Shown in pieces: positions 1 through 8,785 of a stretch of DNA of 60,293 bases (position 1 is the first letter of the stretch; every line of letters begins with the position of its first letter). A program made the translations under genes and the position numbers. The DNA is from Syntrophobacterales bacterium (GTDB lineage Bacteria; Desulfobacterota; Desulfobaccia; Desulfobaccales; 0-14-0-80-60-11). The DNA lies in the NCBI GenBank assembly GCA_023229795.1, contig JALNYP010000019.1:1-60293 (forward strand). The letters run 5' to 3'. The notes beneath the pieces were generated by a model. That model saw only the letters and a list, made by a program, of their open reading frames with translations. It was not told the DNA's origin and ran no database searches.

Positions 1-1
1 G

Positions 2-421
2 GCCACCGGCCATGCTGTCGCCATGGTGGACCTGGACACCGTCAAGCCCGGCCTGATCCATTATGATCTCGGCGACTGCCTGCGCTCGGGCTGCAATCCC
101 CTGGGCGAAGAAACCGAGGAGTGGGAGCGGGTCGGCTTCGAACCCGACCTGGGCCGGGCCCTCCTGGCTGGCTACCTGGCCGAGGCCGGCGGCTTCCTCA
201 CCGCCCACGACTATGCCTATCTCTTTGAGGCCATCCGCCTCCTCGCTTTTGAGCTGGGACTGCGCTTCTTCACCGACTATCTGGCGGGCAACGTCTATTT
301 CAAGGCCCGCCACCGGGACCACAACCTGGCCCGGGCCCTGGTGCAATTCCGGCTGACCGAGAGCATCGAATCCCAGGAAACCGCCCTGCGCGCCATGATC
401 CGGGATGAGAGTCATGGTTAG
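2..421 (+). CDS. Phosphotransferase-family protein, C-terminal part (5' end outside window)
   Basis: The reading frame is open from base 2 and enters the window already coding, so this is the C-terminal ~139 residues of a longer protein. The segment VDLDTVKPG followed by HYDLGDCLRSG matches the metal-binding aspartate region of aminoglycoside-phosphotransferase/choline-kinase-like (APH) enzymes, and the rest is the helical C-lobe of that fold. Members phosphorylate small-molecule hydroxyls such as sugars; the substrate cannot be read from the part present. The ATG at 23 is internal and not the true start. It ends with TAG 84 bases before the next gene on the same strand. Confidence 0.7.
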   Translation, partial: ATGHAVAMVDLDTVKPGLIHYDLGDCLRSGCNPLGEETEEWERVGFEPDLGRALLAGYLAEAGGFLTAHDYAYLFEAIRLLAFELGLRFFTDYLAGNVYFKARHRDHNLARALVQFRLTESIESQETALRAMIRDESHG

Positions 422-504
422 GGAGGGCGCCGGGGGCTTTTCGCCAGGGTCCCCTACCCTGCCCCCAAACCTTACCCCAATCTCCCTTTTGCTCAGGAGA
501 TGAG

Positions 505-1044
505 ATGAACCTTCAGCCCTTGGCCCTGCAACCCTTTTCTCCGGACGGCTCTCCGTCCGAGGTCAGGCTGACCGGCGCCATCGCCCGCCGCGCTAAAATC
601 GTGGCTATGCGCTATGAACTGTGGGGGCCGTGGCAGGAATTCGTACCGCCCCTGTCGGGAGAACCGCCGGCACGCCGCCACCGGCTGTGGGAGGACACCT
701 GTTTCGAGTTGTTTCTGGCGGTCAAAGGTGAGCCGGAGTATTGGGAATTCAACCTGTCGCCCGGGGGGCAGTGGAACGTCTATCGTTTTGACGCCTGCCG
801 GCAGGGAATGGAGGAGGAACGGGCCTTTACGGCCCTGCCGCTGAGCGTCCGGCGGCAACCGGAGGTTTTCCGGCTGGAGCTGGAAGTCGAGGCGGGAAAG
901 ATCGTTCCGCCGGCCCAGCCCCTGGAAGTGGGCCTCAGCGCGGTTCTCAAAGGCCGAGACGGTAAGCTGACCTATTGGGCCTTGACCCACCCCGGCTCCC
1001 AGCCCGACTTTCACCGGCGGGACAGTTTCATCGCGAACGTATGA
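505..1044 (+). CDS. DOMON-like domain protein
   Basis: A 179-residue protein lacking a signal peptide. The pattern of a WEDTCFELFL block followed by EYWEFNLSP and WNVYRFD resembles the CBM9/DOMON-like proteins found in cyanobacteria and Desulfobacterota. These are single beta-sandwich proteins of unknown ligand; heme or sugar binding is known for the wider superfamily but not shown here. The start follows a CAGGAG at about 6 bases. It runs in the same direction as the phosphotransferase and converges on the muramidase fusion, with a palindromic repeat in the 32-base gap. Confidence 0.65.
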   Translation: MNLQPLALQPFSPDGSPSEVRLTGAIARRAKIVAMRYELWGPWQEFVPPLSGEPPARRHRLWEDTCFELFLAVKGEPEYWEFNLSPGGQWNVYRFDACRQGMEEERAFTALPLSVRRQPEVFRLELEVEAGKIVPPAQPLEVGLSAVLKGRDGKLTYWALTHPGSQPDFHRRDSFIANV

Positions 1045-1070
1045 GGGCGCACACGCAGGTGCGCCCCTAC
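1044..1070. repeat. Palindromic repeat, GGGGCGCACCTGCGTG family
   Basis: The 27-base sequence between two converging stop codons has the core GCGCACACGCAGGTGCGC flanked by CCCCTAC. Related copies occur at 28932-28984 and 57451-57507. It is a REP-like dispersed element and may also act as a transcription stop for either converging gene. Confidence 0.6.
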
Positions 1071-1076
1071 TATAAC

Positions 1077-3506
1077 TCAGTAGAGCAGATACTGGGCCCG
1101 CAGGCGGTTGAACCGGTCCAACTGCGATTGCCACCGTTGGCGGATGGTCCGGGGATCTTCGCCGCACTGGATGGCCTGGAGCACCTCCCGGGACCCGATC
1201 ATGCCCAGGGCCGAACCAAGCACAAACTTTCCCGGGTAAAGGCGCGTCAAGGCCGCGGCCACTTCGACCCCCAGGGCCGGAGAATCGAGGGCGGCCCGAT
1301 CCACTACTCGCAGGCGCACCCCCTCGCAGCGCTTGTGGGCGTAGGGGCTGGCCGCGGGAGTAAAAGCCACAGGTTCAAACGCGATCCCGGGGATTTGCCG
1401 CTGAGTCAAATACTGGGCCAGCCGGGCGCCGGAAATCCAGGGCGCGCCGATGACTTCAAACGGCGTATTGGTGCCCCGGCCGACGCTGACGTTGGCGGAT
1501 TCGATCATGCCCGCGCCGGGATACAAGATCGCCTGGGTCAGGGACCGAAGGTTCGGCGAGGGATTGACCCAGGGCAAACCGGTCTCATCGAACCAGGCCC
1601 CCCGCCGATACCCCTCCATGCGCACCACGTGCAGCTTGACGCCGATGCGCCTCTCTTTATTGAAGAGTTGGGCCATTTCCCCGGCCGTCATGCCATAGCG
1701 GATCGGCAGCGGATAATAACCGATAAAAGATTTCAGGTCGGGGTCCAGCACCGGCCCTTGCACGATGGACGCATTGATGGGGTCGGGCCGATCCAGGACA
1801 TAGAAATCGAGCCCCGCAGAGGCCGCGGCCTCCATGGCGTAGGCCATGGTGGTGATGTAGGTATAGTAGCGGCAGCCCACATCCTGGATATCGTAAACCA
1901 GGGCATCGAGCCCCTGCAGCATCTTGGGCGTAGGCTTCTTGATTTTGCCGTACAGACTATAAATGGGTAAGCCGGTCCGGGAGTCGTGCCCCGAGGAGAT
2001 AAACTCGTCGCGATTCCCGGCCAGCCCGTGCTCCGGGCTGAAGATTGCCCCCACCTTGACGCCGGGGGCATTGAGCAGCAGGTTGAGAGTAGAGCGCCGG
2101 TCGGCCGTGATGCCCGTCTGGTTGGTGATCACCCCGATCCTCTTACCGGCCAGGGGGGCGAACCGGGAGGCCGCCAGGGCTTCGATACCAGGCCGGACCC
2201 GGTCGGGCCCGTCGGCGGCGCCGAAACCCGCTGAAAAGTCGTCAGGGTCGTCCTCAAAGGCCGCCACCCGCGCCGGCGGCCCCATGGGTACCGCTGCCGC
2301 CACGGCCTCGGCAGTCTTCTTCCGCAGCGGCATGACATTGCCGTGGCCGTTAGGGTGCAGGCGGGAAGTGAGCACGATTAAATAGGTTTGGGAGTGCGGA
2401 TCGATCCAGATGGAAGTGCCGGTATAACCGGTGTGTCCGAAAGAACCCTTCGGGAAGGCCACATTGAAGACCCTGCTGTAAGGTGAGCGGATATCCCAAC
2501 CCAGCCCATGCAGGACATTACCGGCGACCGGATAGGGTTTAGTCATGGCCGCAACCGTTTGCTGGCTCAGAAACTGCTTTCCCTGACTCTGGCCACCATC
2601 GATGATCATCTGGGCCAGGATGGCCAGATCACTGGCGGTAGAGAAGACGCCGGCGTGCCCGGCCACCCCGCCCATTTGATAGGAGGTGGGGTCCGAGACC
2701 ACGCCCCAGCGCAGCCCGTGGCCCTGGTAATCGGTGGGTGCGATGCGGCGCTTCAGATTCAGCGGCGGTCTAAAGGTGGTGTCCTTCATACCCAGGGGTG
2801 CGAAGACCTCACGTTTGCAGTAAACATCCAGCGGCATGTGCGAGACCCGGTGCACCACCTCCCCAAGGGTGATGAAGTTGACGTCGCTGTAACGGAATTG
2901 GGTCCCCGGTGTATAAACCGGATGATCGCGGACAATGGCCATCATGGCGCTATCGTAATCCGACCAGTGGGAGGGCATACCGGGGCGCAACCCTGAGCTA
3001 TGAGTCATGAGTTGCCGGATAGTAATACTGCCCTTGCCATTGGCCGCGAAGGCCGGCCAGTACTTGGCAACGGGATCGTCCACCCGGATGGCGCCCTGAT
3101 CCACCAGTTTCATGACCGCGGTGGTGGTGGCCACGACCTTGGTCAGGGAGGCAAGATCAAAGATGGTGTCCACCTTCATGCGTTCAGGGCAGGGCTCGAC
3201 CGCGCGCCGGCCGAAGGCCTTGCGGTACACGATCTTGCCCCCATGGCCCACCAGGATCACCGCGCCGGGAATGTGTCCGGCGCCAATCTCTTGCTTGGCC
3301 ACGCGATCGATCGGCGCAAAGCACTTGGCGTCTATTTCAGGACACGCAGGCGGTGCCGGTGGTTTGACCGGCGGCGGCGCCGGCTCGACGATAATCGGCG
3401 GCAAGGGCGGCGGGGCATGGGCGCAGCCGGCCAACAGACTGAGAATAACGCCAATAACCACGAGCAGCAACGGTCCGAACGGTTTATGGGGAGGTGTCTT
3501 GAGCAT
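1077..3506 (-). CDS. Lipoprotein fusing a serine beta-lactamase-like hydrolase to a NamZ-type exo-N-acetylmuramidase (DUF1343)
   Basis: The 809-residue protein begins with a lipoprotein signal (hydrophobic run ending LLAGC, Cys28) and a proline-rich linker. Residues about 60-400 form a class C beta-lactamase/esterase domain: S120-L-T-K123 nucleophile motif, Y206-S-D, and H358-T-G. Residues about 440-809 form the DUF1343 domain with the characteristic GVITNQTG and FSPEHGL segments, known from NamZ, which cleaves terminal MurNAc from peptidoglycan fragments. The likely role is cell-wall fragment turnover in the periplasm or at the outer membrane. In Bacillus subtilis the muramidase and a serine hydrolase are encoded in one cluster, so the fusion is consistent with a shared pathway. 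The substrate of the hydrolase half is unknown. Confidence 0.85.
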   Translation of the reverse strand: MLKTPPHKPFGPLLLVVIGVILSLLAGCAHAPPPLPPIIVEPAPPPVKPPAPPACPEIDAKCFAPIDRVAKQEIGAGHIPGAVILVGHGGKIVYRKAFGRRAVEPCPERMKVDTIFDLASLTKVVATTTAVMKLVDQGAIRVDDPVAKYWPAFAANGKGSITIRQLMTHSSGLRPGMPSHWSDYDSAMMAIVRDHPVYTPGTQFRYSDVNFITLGEVVHRVSHMPLDVYCKREVFAPLGMKDTTFRPPLNLKRRIAPTDYQGHGLRWGVVSDPTSYQMGGVAGHAGVFSTASDLAILAQMIIDGGQSQGKQFLSQQTVAAMTKPYPVAGNVLHGLGWDIRSPYSRVFNVAFPKGSFGHTGYTGTSIWIDPHSQTYLIVLTSRLHPNGHGNVMPLRKKTAEAVAAAVPMGPPARVAAFEDDPDDFSAGFGAADGPDRVRPGIEALAASRFAPLAGKRIGVITNQTGITADRRSTLNLLLNAPGVKVGAIFSPEHGLAGNRDEFISSGHDSRTGLPIYSLYGKIKKPTPKMLQGLDALVYDIQDVGCRYYTYITTMAYAMEAAASAGLDFYVLDRPDPINASIVQGPVLDPDLKSFIGYYPLPIRYGMTAGEMAQLFNKERRIGVKLHVVRMEGYRRGAWFDETGLPWVNPSPNLRSLTQAILYPGAGMIESANVSVGRGTNTPFEVIGAPWISGARLAQYLTQRQIPGIAFEPVAFTPAASPYAHKRCEGVRLRVVDRAALDSPALGVEVAAALTRLYPGKFVLGSALGMIGSREVLQAIQCGEDPRTIRQRWQSQLDRFNRLRAQYLLY

Positions 3507-3908
3507 GGCTCATTTTAGCGCGCCAGAGCGTTTCTGTCGATGATAAAGAGAGTTTTGTCTGAAAGGCGCACCAGGAATTTTCTCACTGGCTGAGTTGAGG
3601 CTGCCCCGCACGGCTTTGGCTGGGTTCCGCCTCGCCAGGTCCGGTTGGGCGGGAGTTAAATGCGACAAAGTTAGCGGAAGTTCTACAACTTTCAGAGTTT
3701 ACAATTAAATTTGGCGGTTTGATTTTGCCACCAGTTTTTATGATATTATGCTGTGAGGTGGGATTATTCAAAAAGGGCTTGCCTGATTAACCCGCTGAGC
3801 GGGTGCTTGTGGGCCTTAGGCGGAGCAGAGGCAGCTTAGTGCCTTCGCCATCTAAATAATACGGGGCCGCTTTAACGGAGATCATAGAGGAACATCATTG
3901 GTTAGATA
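3507..3908. other. Intergenic region with structured leader-like element
   Basis: No gene is seen in these 402 bases between divergent genes. Two stem-loops lie just before the kinase gene: ACCCGC-TGA-GCGGGT at 3790-3804, and a nested stem at 3819-3849 pairing GGCG with CGCC and AGGCA with TGCCT around the loop GCTTAG. They would lie in the 5' leader of the downstream kinase mRNA. No match to a riboswitch class I know was found. Confidence 0.4.
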
Positions 3909-5228
3909 ATGAGAAGAAAGATCATCGCAGCCTGGGCGTGCCTGGCCGTTATTTTTATTACCGTCAGCTATACGGTCACTTATCAGAATGAACTCCAGTT
4001 CAACTTTGATAAAACGGCCCACGTCCAAGAGACGTTGGCATTGATTTATGATCTCCAAAATAATCTTTCCGAAGCCGAATCGGTGAGCAGGGGTTACACT
4101 ATAACCGGAGATGAGGACCAATTAAAACTCTATGCCGAAGCTGCTCGTGAAATAGATCGCATCTACCAGGAACTCGATCAAATAAGCAAGGAGGAACCGG
4201 AACTTCAGCGATTTCTGGCGGCATTAAATCCTTTGATCAAACAAAGATTGACTTTTCTCCAGCAGTCCATCGACTTACGGCGGCAACACGGCTTCGAATC
4301 CCAAGAGATCGTGGTCCTGTCGCGCAAGGGCATGAAAGCCCGGGATAACATCCGAAAACTTCTCCACAAAATGGAGAATGCCGAGAAAGAGCAGATGGTG
4401 CCCCAATGGGCTCACGAACGCCGGCAGATCAGAATCAGGCTGTGGGGACTGACCATTGCCAGCTTTCTGAGCTTCTCCGGCCTCTTTTTGATGCTGTATT
4501 TTCTGAGCAATGAAATCAAAGAGCGTCGGAAGGCAGAGGGGGAATTGGTCTCGCACCGGGAAAACTTACGCTCTTTGGCGTCCCAATTGACCCTGGCGGA
4601 GGAGCGGGAACGGCGGCGGATTGCCGTAAATTTGCACGACCAGATCGGGCAGACGCTGGCCCTCAGCAATATCCGGATAGGGGAATTGCATAAATCGCTC
4701 CCTCCCGGCAGCGAGGCGCTGGCGGGCGAACTGGACCAAATCAGCGGGCTGATTGAGGAAGCCATTCGTGAGTCCAAGTCTCTGATTTTCAGGATCAGCT
4801 CCCCTATTCTCCATGAGTTGGGGTTTGCCGCCGCGGTGGATAACCTGTTGGAAGAGCTCCCCCAACAGCATGGGATCACCACCCACTTCAAAGCCGATGA
4901 TCAGCCCGTATCTTTAGACGATGATATTCGGATTCTCCTGTTTCAGGCCGTGAGCGAATTGCTCGTCAACGTGGTCAAGCACGCCCGGGCCCGTAACGTC
5001 GAAGTTTCCATGGGGCGGGCCGGAGAGCAGTTGCGGGTCACGGTGGCTGACGATGGGGTGGGATTTAAGGCGGTGGAAATCGCGCCTTCCAGGGGGAACC
5101 GGCGCGGCTTTGGTCTCTTTAGTATAAGAGAGCGCTTGAAGCCCTTCGGCGGGGTCCTGGAAGTGCAGTCGGATATCGGCGCCGGGACCAAAATCACCCT
5201 GATAGTGCCGTTGAAGCCTAATGCCTAA
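3909..5228 (+). CDS. CHASE3-domain sensor histidine kinase, NarL-system type (HisKA_3)
   Basis: A 439-residue membrane kinase. A transmembrane segment lies at about residues 5-25, then a periplasmic CHASE3 domain with the typical SRGYTITGDE motif (residues 60-69), a second membrane segment at about 179-200, a short coiled linker, and a HisKA_3 dimerisation domain with RRRIAVNLHDQIGQ (phospho-acceptor His243). The ATPase domain follows with VSELLVNVVKHA, VADDGVGF and GFGLFSIRERL. It autophosphorylates on histidine and hands the phosphate to the response regulator encoded 9 bases downstream. The stimulus is unknown. Its leader carries two hairpins (3790-3849). Confidence 0.92.
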   Translation: MRRKIIAAWACLAVIFITVSYTVTYQNELQFNFDKTAHVQETLALIYDLQNNLSEAESVSRGYTITGDEDQLKLYAEAAREIDRIYQELDQISKEEPELQRFLAALNPLIKQRLTFLQQSIDLRRQHGFESQEIVVLSRKGMKARDNIRKLLHKMENAEKEQMVPQWAHERRQIRIRLWGLTIASFLSFSGLFLMLYFLSNEIKERRKAEGELVSHRENLRSLASQLTLAEERERRRIAVNLHDQIGQTLALSNIRIGELHKSLPPGSEALAGELDQISGLIEEAIRESKSLIFRISSPILHELGFAAAVDNLLEELPQQHGITTHFKADDQPVSLDDDIRILLFQAVSELLVNVVKHARARNVEVSMGRAGEQLRVTVADDGVGFKAVEIAPSRGNRRGFGLFSIRERLKPFGGVLEVQSDIGAGTKITLIVPLKPNA

Positions 5229-5237
5229 GGAATTTTT

Positions 5238-5885
5238 ATGAATATCAAAGTTCTGTTGGCGGATGACCATCGGATCTTGCGGGAAGGCCTGGTGGTCTTG
5301 CTGGATAAGCAGCCGGATATCACGGTGGTGGGGGAAGCCGAAGATGGGCGGGCCACCGTGCAACTGACCCGCAAGCTCTTGCCCGACGTGGTTATTATGG
5401 ATGTCAGCATGCCGGAATTGAACGGCATCGAAGCCACGCGCCAAATCGTTACCGAGGTTCCCGGCGTCAAGGTCATTGCCTTATCCATGCATTCCAATAA
5501 GCATTTTGTCAAAGGCATGCTCAAGGCCGGCGCCTCGGGCTATTTATTGAAACATTCAGCCTCCCGGGAACTCGTCAAGGCTATTAAAGTTGCCATGACC
5601 AACCAGATCTATTTAAGCCCCGAGATCGCCGGGGTGGTGGTGGAGGATTATAAGTCCCCGGCCCCCGACACCTCGGCTTTTGCCAAATTGACTCCCAGGG
5701 AGCAAGAGGTCCTACAGCTCATTGCCGAAGGCAAGCTCCCCAGAGAAATATCCGCCTCGCTCAATTTAAGCCTGAAAACAGTGGAGGCCTACCGCCGGCA
5801 GATCATGGACAAGCTGGGCTGTAAAAGCTATGCCGACCTCGTGAAATACGCCATCCGCGAAGGGCTGACTTCTCTGGACTACTGA
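5238..5885 (+). CDS. LuxR/NarL-family response regulator
   Basis: The 215-residue protein has a receiver domain with the acidic pair at residues 9-10 and phospho-acceptor Asp55 in VVIMDVSMPE, and a C-terminal GerE/LuxR helix-turn-helix (LTPREQEVLQLIAEGK through SLKTVEAYRRQIM). It is a transcription factor controlled by phosphorylation. The gene lies 9 bases after the CHASE3 kinase and is surely its cognate partner. The ATG is preceded by AAGGA. Its targets are not evident; no obvious binding-site repeat is seen nearby. Confidence 0.93.
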   Translation: MNIKVLLADDHRILREGLVVLLDKQPDITVVGEAEDGRATVQLTRKLLPDVVIMDVSMPELNGIEATRQIVTEVPGVKVIALSMHSNKHFVKGMLKAGASGYLLKHSASRELVKAIKVAMTNQIYLSPEIAGVVVEDYKSPAPDTSAFAKLTPREQEVLQLIAEGKLPREISASLNLSLKTVEAYRRQIMDKLGCKSYADLVKYAIREGLTSLDY

Positions 5886-5928
5886 TAACCCTAAATCATC
5901 TAACCTTAGGCTGCCTCCGTTTCCCGCC

Positions 5929-7281
5929 TCACTCGGTCCACTTGCCGGTGGGGTAGATGTTGCGCGGATTCCAGAACATATAGCCGCTGGCCCCGAACTT
6001 GTCCGAGGCCTTGATCTGGATGCGCATCCGCTCTTCCTTAAAGTCCCCGCCGCGGAAGGCATAATCGCGAAAGGCCTGCAGCCACGGGCGGAAGCGCAGG
6101 GGAGAGACACCGGTGCGTTCCTGGGCGCGTTTCAGTGTCAGATAGACGATTTCATAGGGATGCTGCACCGGGTTGCGGTAATTTGGGATCCCGAGATGGT
6201 AGCCGGAGGGGTAGAGCATGGGGCAGACGACGTCCACGGCGTTGACGGCCCGGTCGATCTTCTGGCCGATGCCGGTGTCGTCGGTATTCCAAGCCACATA
6301 GCCGAAAATATCCGCGGCCACCATGATGTTAGTGGGAGCCAGGGCCTTACAGGCCGCTTCCAGGAAACCGGTGATGGCCCCGGTACGGCTGTCCTGAGTG
6401 GACGGCTGCGAAAACACGATGCCCTTGGTGTCCGGGCACCGGACATAATCGAACTGCACCTCATCAAAACCCAGTTGGGCCGCGACTTTGGCGATGGCGA
6501 TATTGTAGTCCCAGACCTCTTTAGTAAAGGGATCGGTCCAACGCAGCTTTTCCCGGTCCCGGAACACGCCGCCGCCTTTTTTGATGGCCCATTGGGGCCT
6601 GCCTGCGGCCAGGGGGTCGTCCTTGAAGACCACGATCCGGGCGATGAGGTAGAGGCCCTTCTCCTTGAGACCGGCTACGAACGCCGGCATGTCCTTAAAG
6701 AGGATAGTCTTCTGGGCCCCGATCTCTTCGGCCAGCGGGATGTCCACTTTGAAAGGGATGAAGCCGTTATCGCCCTTAATATCGATCACCAGGGCGTTCA
6801 TGTTGTTGAGCTGCACCGCTTCCAGGGCGGCCTCCCGGATTTTCTTGCTGGCCGCGCCGTAAACCGTGAGGTAGAGGGCCTTCACCTGAAAGGGAGTGAG
6901 GGCGATTTCGGCGGTGGGTTTGCCCAACTCGGAGGTAGGCAGTTCCTGCCGGGTATAGCCTGCGGCCCGCAGCAGGAGCTTCTCACCGCTCCCCTCGATG
7001 TGGAAGGCGCCGTCTTTGCCGGTCTTGACGGCTTGATCGCCCAGGGTCACCACGGCTGCCTCAATGGGTTCTTTCGTCCGGGCGTTCACCACCTTGCCGT
7101 CGTAGGCGTGCGCCCCGGCGGTGACGGGGCTCTTAGGTTGGCTGCCCGCCTCTTGGCTGTCTGTGGCCGGGGCCGCACCTTCGACCGGCTTCTTGCTGTC
7201 GCCGTCAGCGGCTAAAGCCGGGAGCGCCAGGACCAGAAACCCTACCAGGAATAACCCGTACCACCGGAATTTCTTCTGCAT
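5929..7281 (-). CDS. Secreted putative glycoside hydrolase (DUF4015/GHL13) with carboxypeptidase-regulatory-like domain
   Basis: I chose the start at 7281 because it gives a clean signal peptide (MQKKFRWYGLF ... LALPALA) after a GAGGCAGG; the frame stays open upstream without coding character. The 450-residue product has a low-complexity linker to about residue 60, a small beta-sandwich carboxypeptidase-regulatory-like domain (about 60-120) with the pattern GKVVNARTKEPIEAA, and then a TIM-barrel DUF4015 domain with DEVQFDYVRCP, a segment typical for the putative active-site strand. It is expected to act on a polysaccharide in the periplasm or outside the cell. A polysaccharide deacetylase follows upstream on the same strand, suggesting shared work on surface or cell-wall glycans. 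Confidence 0.85.
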   Translation of the reverse strand: MQKKFRWYGLFLVGFLVLALPALAADGDSKKPVEGAAPATDSQEAGSQPKSPVTAGAHAYDGKVVNARTKEPIEAAVVTLGDQAVKTGKDGAFHIEGSGEKLLLRAAGYTRQELPTSELGKPTAEIALTPFQVKALYLTVYGAASKKIREAALEAVQLNNMNALVIDIKGDNGFIPFKVDIPLAEEIGAQKTILFKDMPAFVAGLKEKGLYLIARIVVFKDDPLAAGRPQWAIKKGGGVFRDREKLRWTDPFTKEVWDYNIAIAKVAAQLGFDEVQFDYVRCPDTKGIVFSQPSTQDSRTGAITGFLEAACKALAPTNIMVAADIFGYVAWNTDDTGIGQKIDRAVNAVDVVCPMLYPSGYHLGIPNYRNPVQHPYEIVYLTLKRAQERTGVSPLRFRPWLQAFRDYAFRGGDFKEERMRIQIKASDKFGASGYMFWNPRNIYPTGKWTE

Positions 7282-7529
7282 GCCTGCCTCACCGGACCGG
7301 TATCCTTCCCGGCCTGAGCCAATTAATTTCCCCCCGGCCCAACCATAATCCCAGGCGCCATGGACCTCAAAGAGATTAAGCCCCAATCCCGAATAAGATT
7401 GCACCGCGAGGGGGCCGATTCCGGGGATTATCGCGAGTAAACCACGCCGCCGGAGACCTTCGAATTCGCCTGCACGTCCGCCTGAGACCGAAGCTGAGGG
7501 CTGCCGCTCCGCAGCCCCTTGCCCTGGCC

Positions 7530-7592
7530 TCAGCAGCCCCAGATGGCGAAAATCGCGGCGAGACACACCATTAAGCCAATTTTCTTGAGCAC
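7530..7592 (-). CDS. Possible 20-residue hydrophobic peptide ending in Cys
   Basis: A GTG start preceded by GGGGAGGGGAGCG opens a frame of 20 residues: a two-lysine n-region, a hydrophobic stretch and a terminal Trp-Gly-Cys, then TGA. It looks like an entericidin-type lipoprotein signal peptide cut off at the lipobox cysteine. It may be a decayed small lipoprotein gene or a chance frame; nothing downstream of the TGA in this frame looks coding. Confidence 0.2.
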   Translation of the reverse strand: MLKKIGLMVCLAAIFAIWGC

Positions 7593-7682
7593 CGCTCCCC
7601 TCCCCTTTCATTCATGATAATTGGGCGGGGCCGCCCCTTGAGAAAGACCGGCCCCTTTATGATGATAATTCAGTCGGCGCCC

Positions 7683-8489
7683 CTATTGGATTTTATGTCC
7701 CTTTTCCTGGACCTTGCCGGTGACAATGGCTACGAAACCTTTGAGGCCGTCGCCATTGCTCATCAGGTAGCGGGGCTGGGCCATGATCTTCTCGGATTTG
7801 CTGGCAAAGCGGCGATCGATGCTGAAGGCCACGACGTAACCCGCCTTCTGGGCGGCTTTTTCCAACTCGTCGTCATAAATGCCGAAGGGCCAGGCCAACA
7901 CGTCCACTTTGGTGCCGAAATGCTTTTCCAGAACGGCCTTGGCTTTCCCGAGCTGGGTGTCCACCAGCTTCTGATACTCGGCGGCCGGCAGTTTCTTCTT
8001 TTCCCGCTTGAAATTGGGATGCCAGAAGGTGTGCGACTGCAGATCGTAATGGCCGGTTTGCTGCAGTTGTTTCAACTGGTCCCAGGTCATGGCATAGGGG
8101 GCGTGGGGGTTGGAGATAGCCGACGGATAGATGAACAGGGTGACGGGAATATCGTATTTTTTTACCAGGGGGGCCAGCTCGGTAAAGACCGTCTTGTGGC
8201 CGTCATCCACGGTGATCACTACGGATTTGGGCGGCGGCGGGGGGCCCTGGCCAAGCAGGTAGTTCACCAGGGTCCGCAGCGGGATGACCGTGTACTGGTT
8301 GTCTTTGAGCCATTTGAGCTGCGATTCGAACACCTTGGTGGTCACCGTCATACTGTCGGCCACCGTGGGGCCGAAGCGGTGGTAGCACAACACGGGCACC
8401 CCGACCTGGTCTTCCGCCAGGGCCGGGTAGCCCCCAAAACACAGGGCCAGCAACGTGATTGCGGCCAGGAAACGATGGATACGTGGCAT
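7683..8489 (-). CDS. Secreted polysaccharide deacetylase (NodB homology, CE4)
   Basis: The start at 8489 is chosen over the ATG five codons upstream because GGAAG lies 7 bases before it. A signal peptide (MPRIHRFLAAITLLAL ... ALA) precedes a CE4 fold: VVITVDDGHK carries the catalytic and metal Asp-Asp pair, TLFIYPS is motif-1-adjacent, and DLQSHTFWHPNF carries the metal-binding His-x3-7-His motif; the DVLAWPFGIYDDE block is the usual arginine/tryptophan-region motif. It removes N-acetyl groups from an extracellular or periplasmic polysaccharide; whether peptidoglycan, a PNAG-like polymer or another is unknown. Neighbour of the DUF4015 hydrolase on the same strand. Confidence 0.88.
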   Translation of the reverse strand: MPRIHRFLAAITLLALCFGGYPALAEDQVGVPVLCYHRFGPTVADSMTVTTKVFESQLKWLKDNQYTVIPLRTLVNYLLGQGPPPPPKSVVITVDDGHKTVFTELAPLVKKYDIPVTLFIYPSAISNPHAPYAMTWDQLKQLQQTGHYDLQSHTFWHPNFKREKKKLPAAEYQKLVDTQLGKAKAVLEKHFGTKVDVLAWPFGIYDDELEKAAQKAGYVVAFSIDRRFASKSEKIMAQPRYLMSNGDGLKGFVAIVTGKVQEKGHKIQ

Positions 8490-8785
8490 CTTTGATCTTC
8501 CCATAGATTAACGTGATGGAGCGAACTGCGAAGGCCCCGAATCCTTCTGTGGAGGCCAGGAACGCCCGGGTTCGCCTGCTTACCCTGACCACTGCAGGGG
8601 TCGTTGAAAGATACTATAACCACACTGGCAAAACAACTCTTTACAATCTTCCCGCGGCCATCTCAGGAAATTTATCGGGCTAGGGGTTCGCTAACTTTAG
8701 GGGAAGTTTTGAAGATGCTAAAATGGCGGGGGAAAAAGATTGAAGAACAGTAGTCGCGGCAGGCCGCGTTGCGGCCGGCTCAGGG
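8490..8785. other. Intergenic, no feature seen
   Basis: About 300 bases upstream of the deacetylase and downstream of the sensor pair. No convincing gene or strong hairpin was seen. Confidence 0.4.

Noticed and set aside
975..1970. Long plus-strand frame antisense to the muramidase fusion
   Set aside because: Shadow of a GC-rich gene; no domain, and the opposite strand has full motif support.
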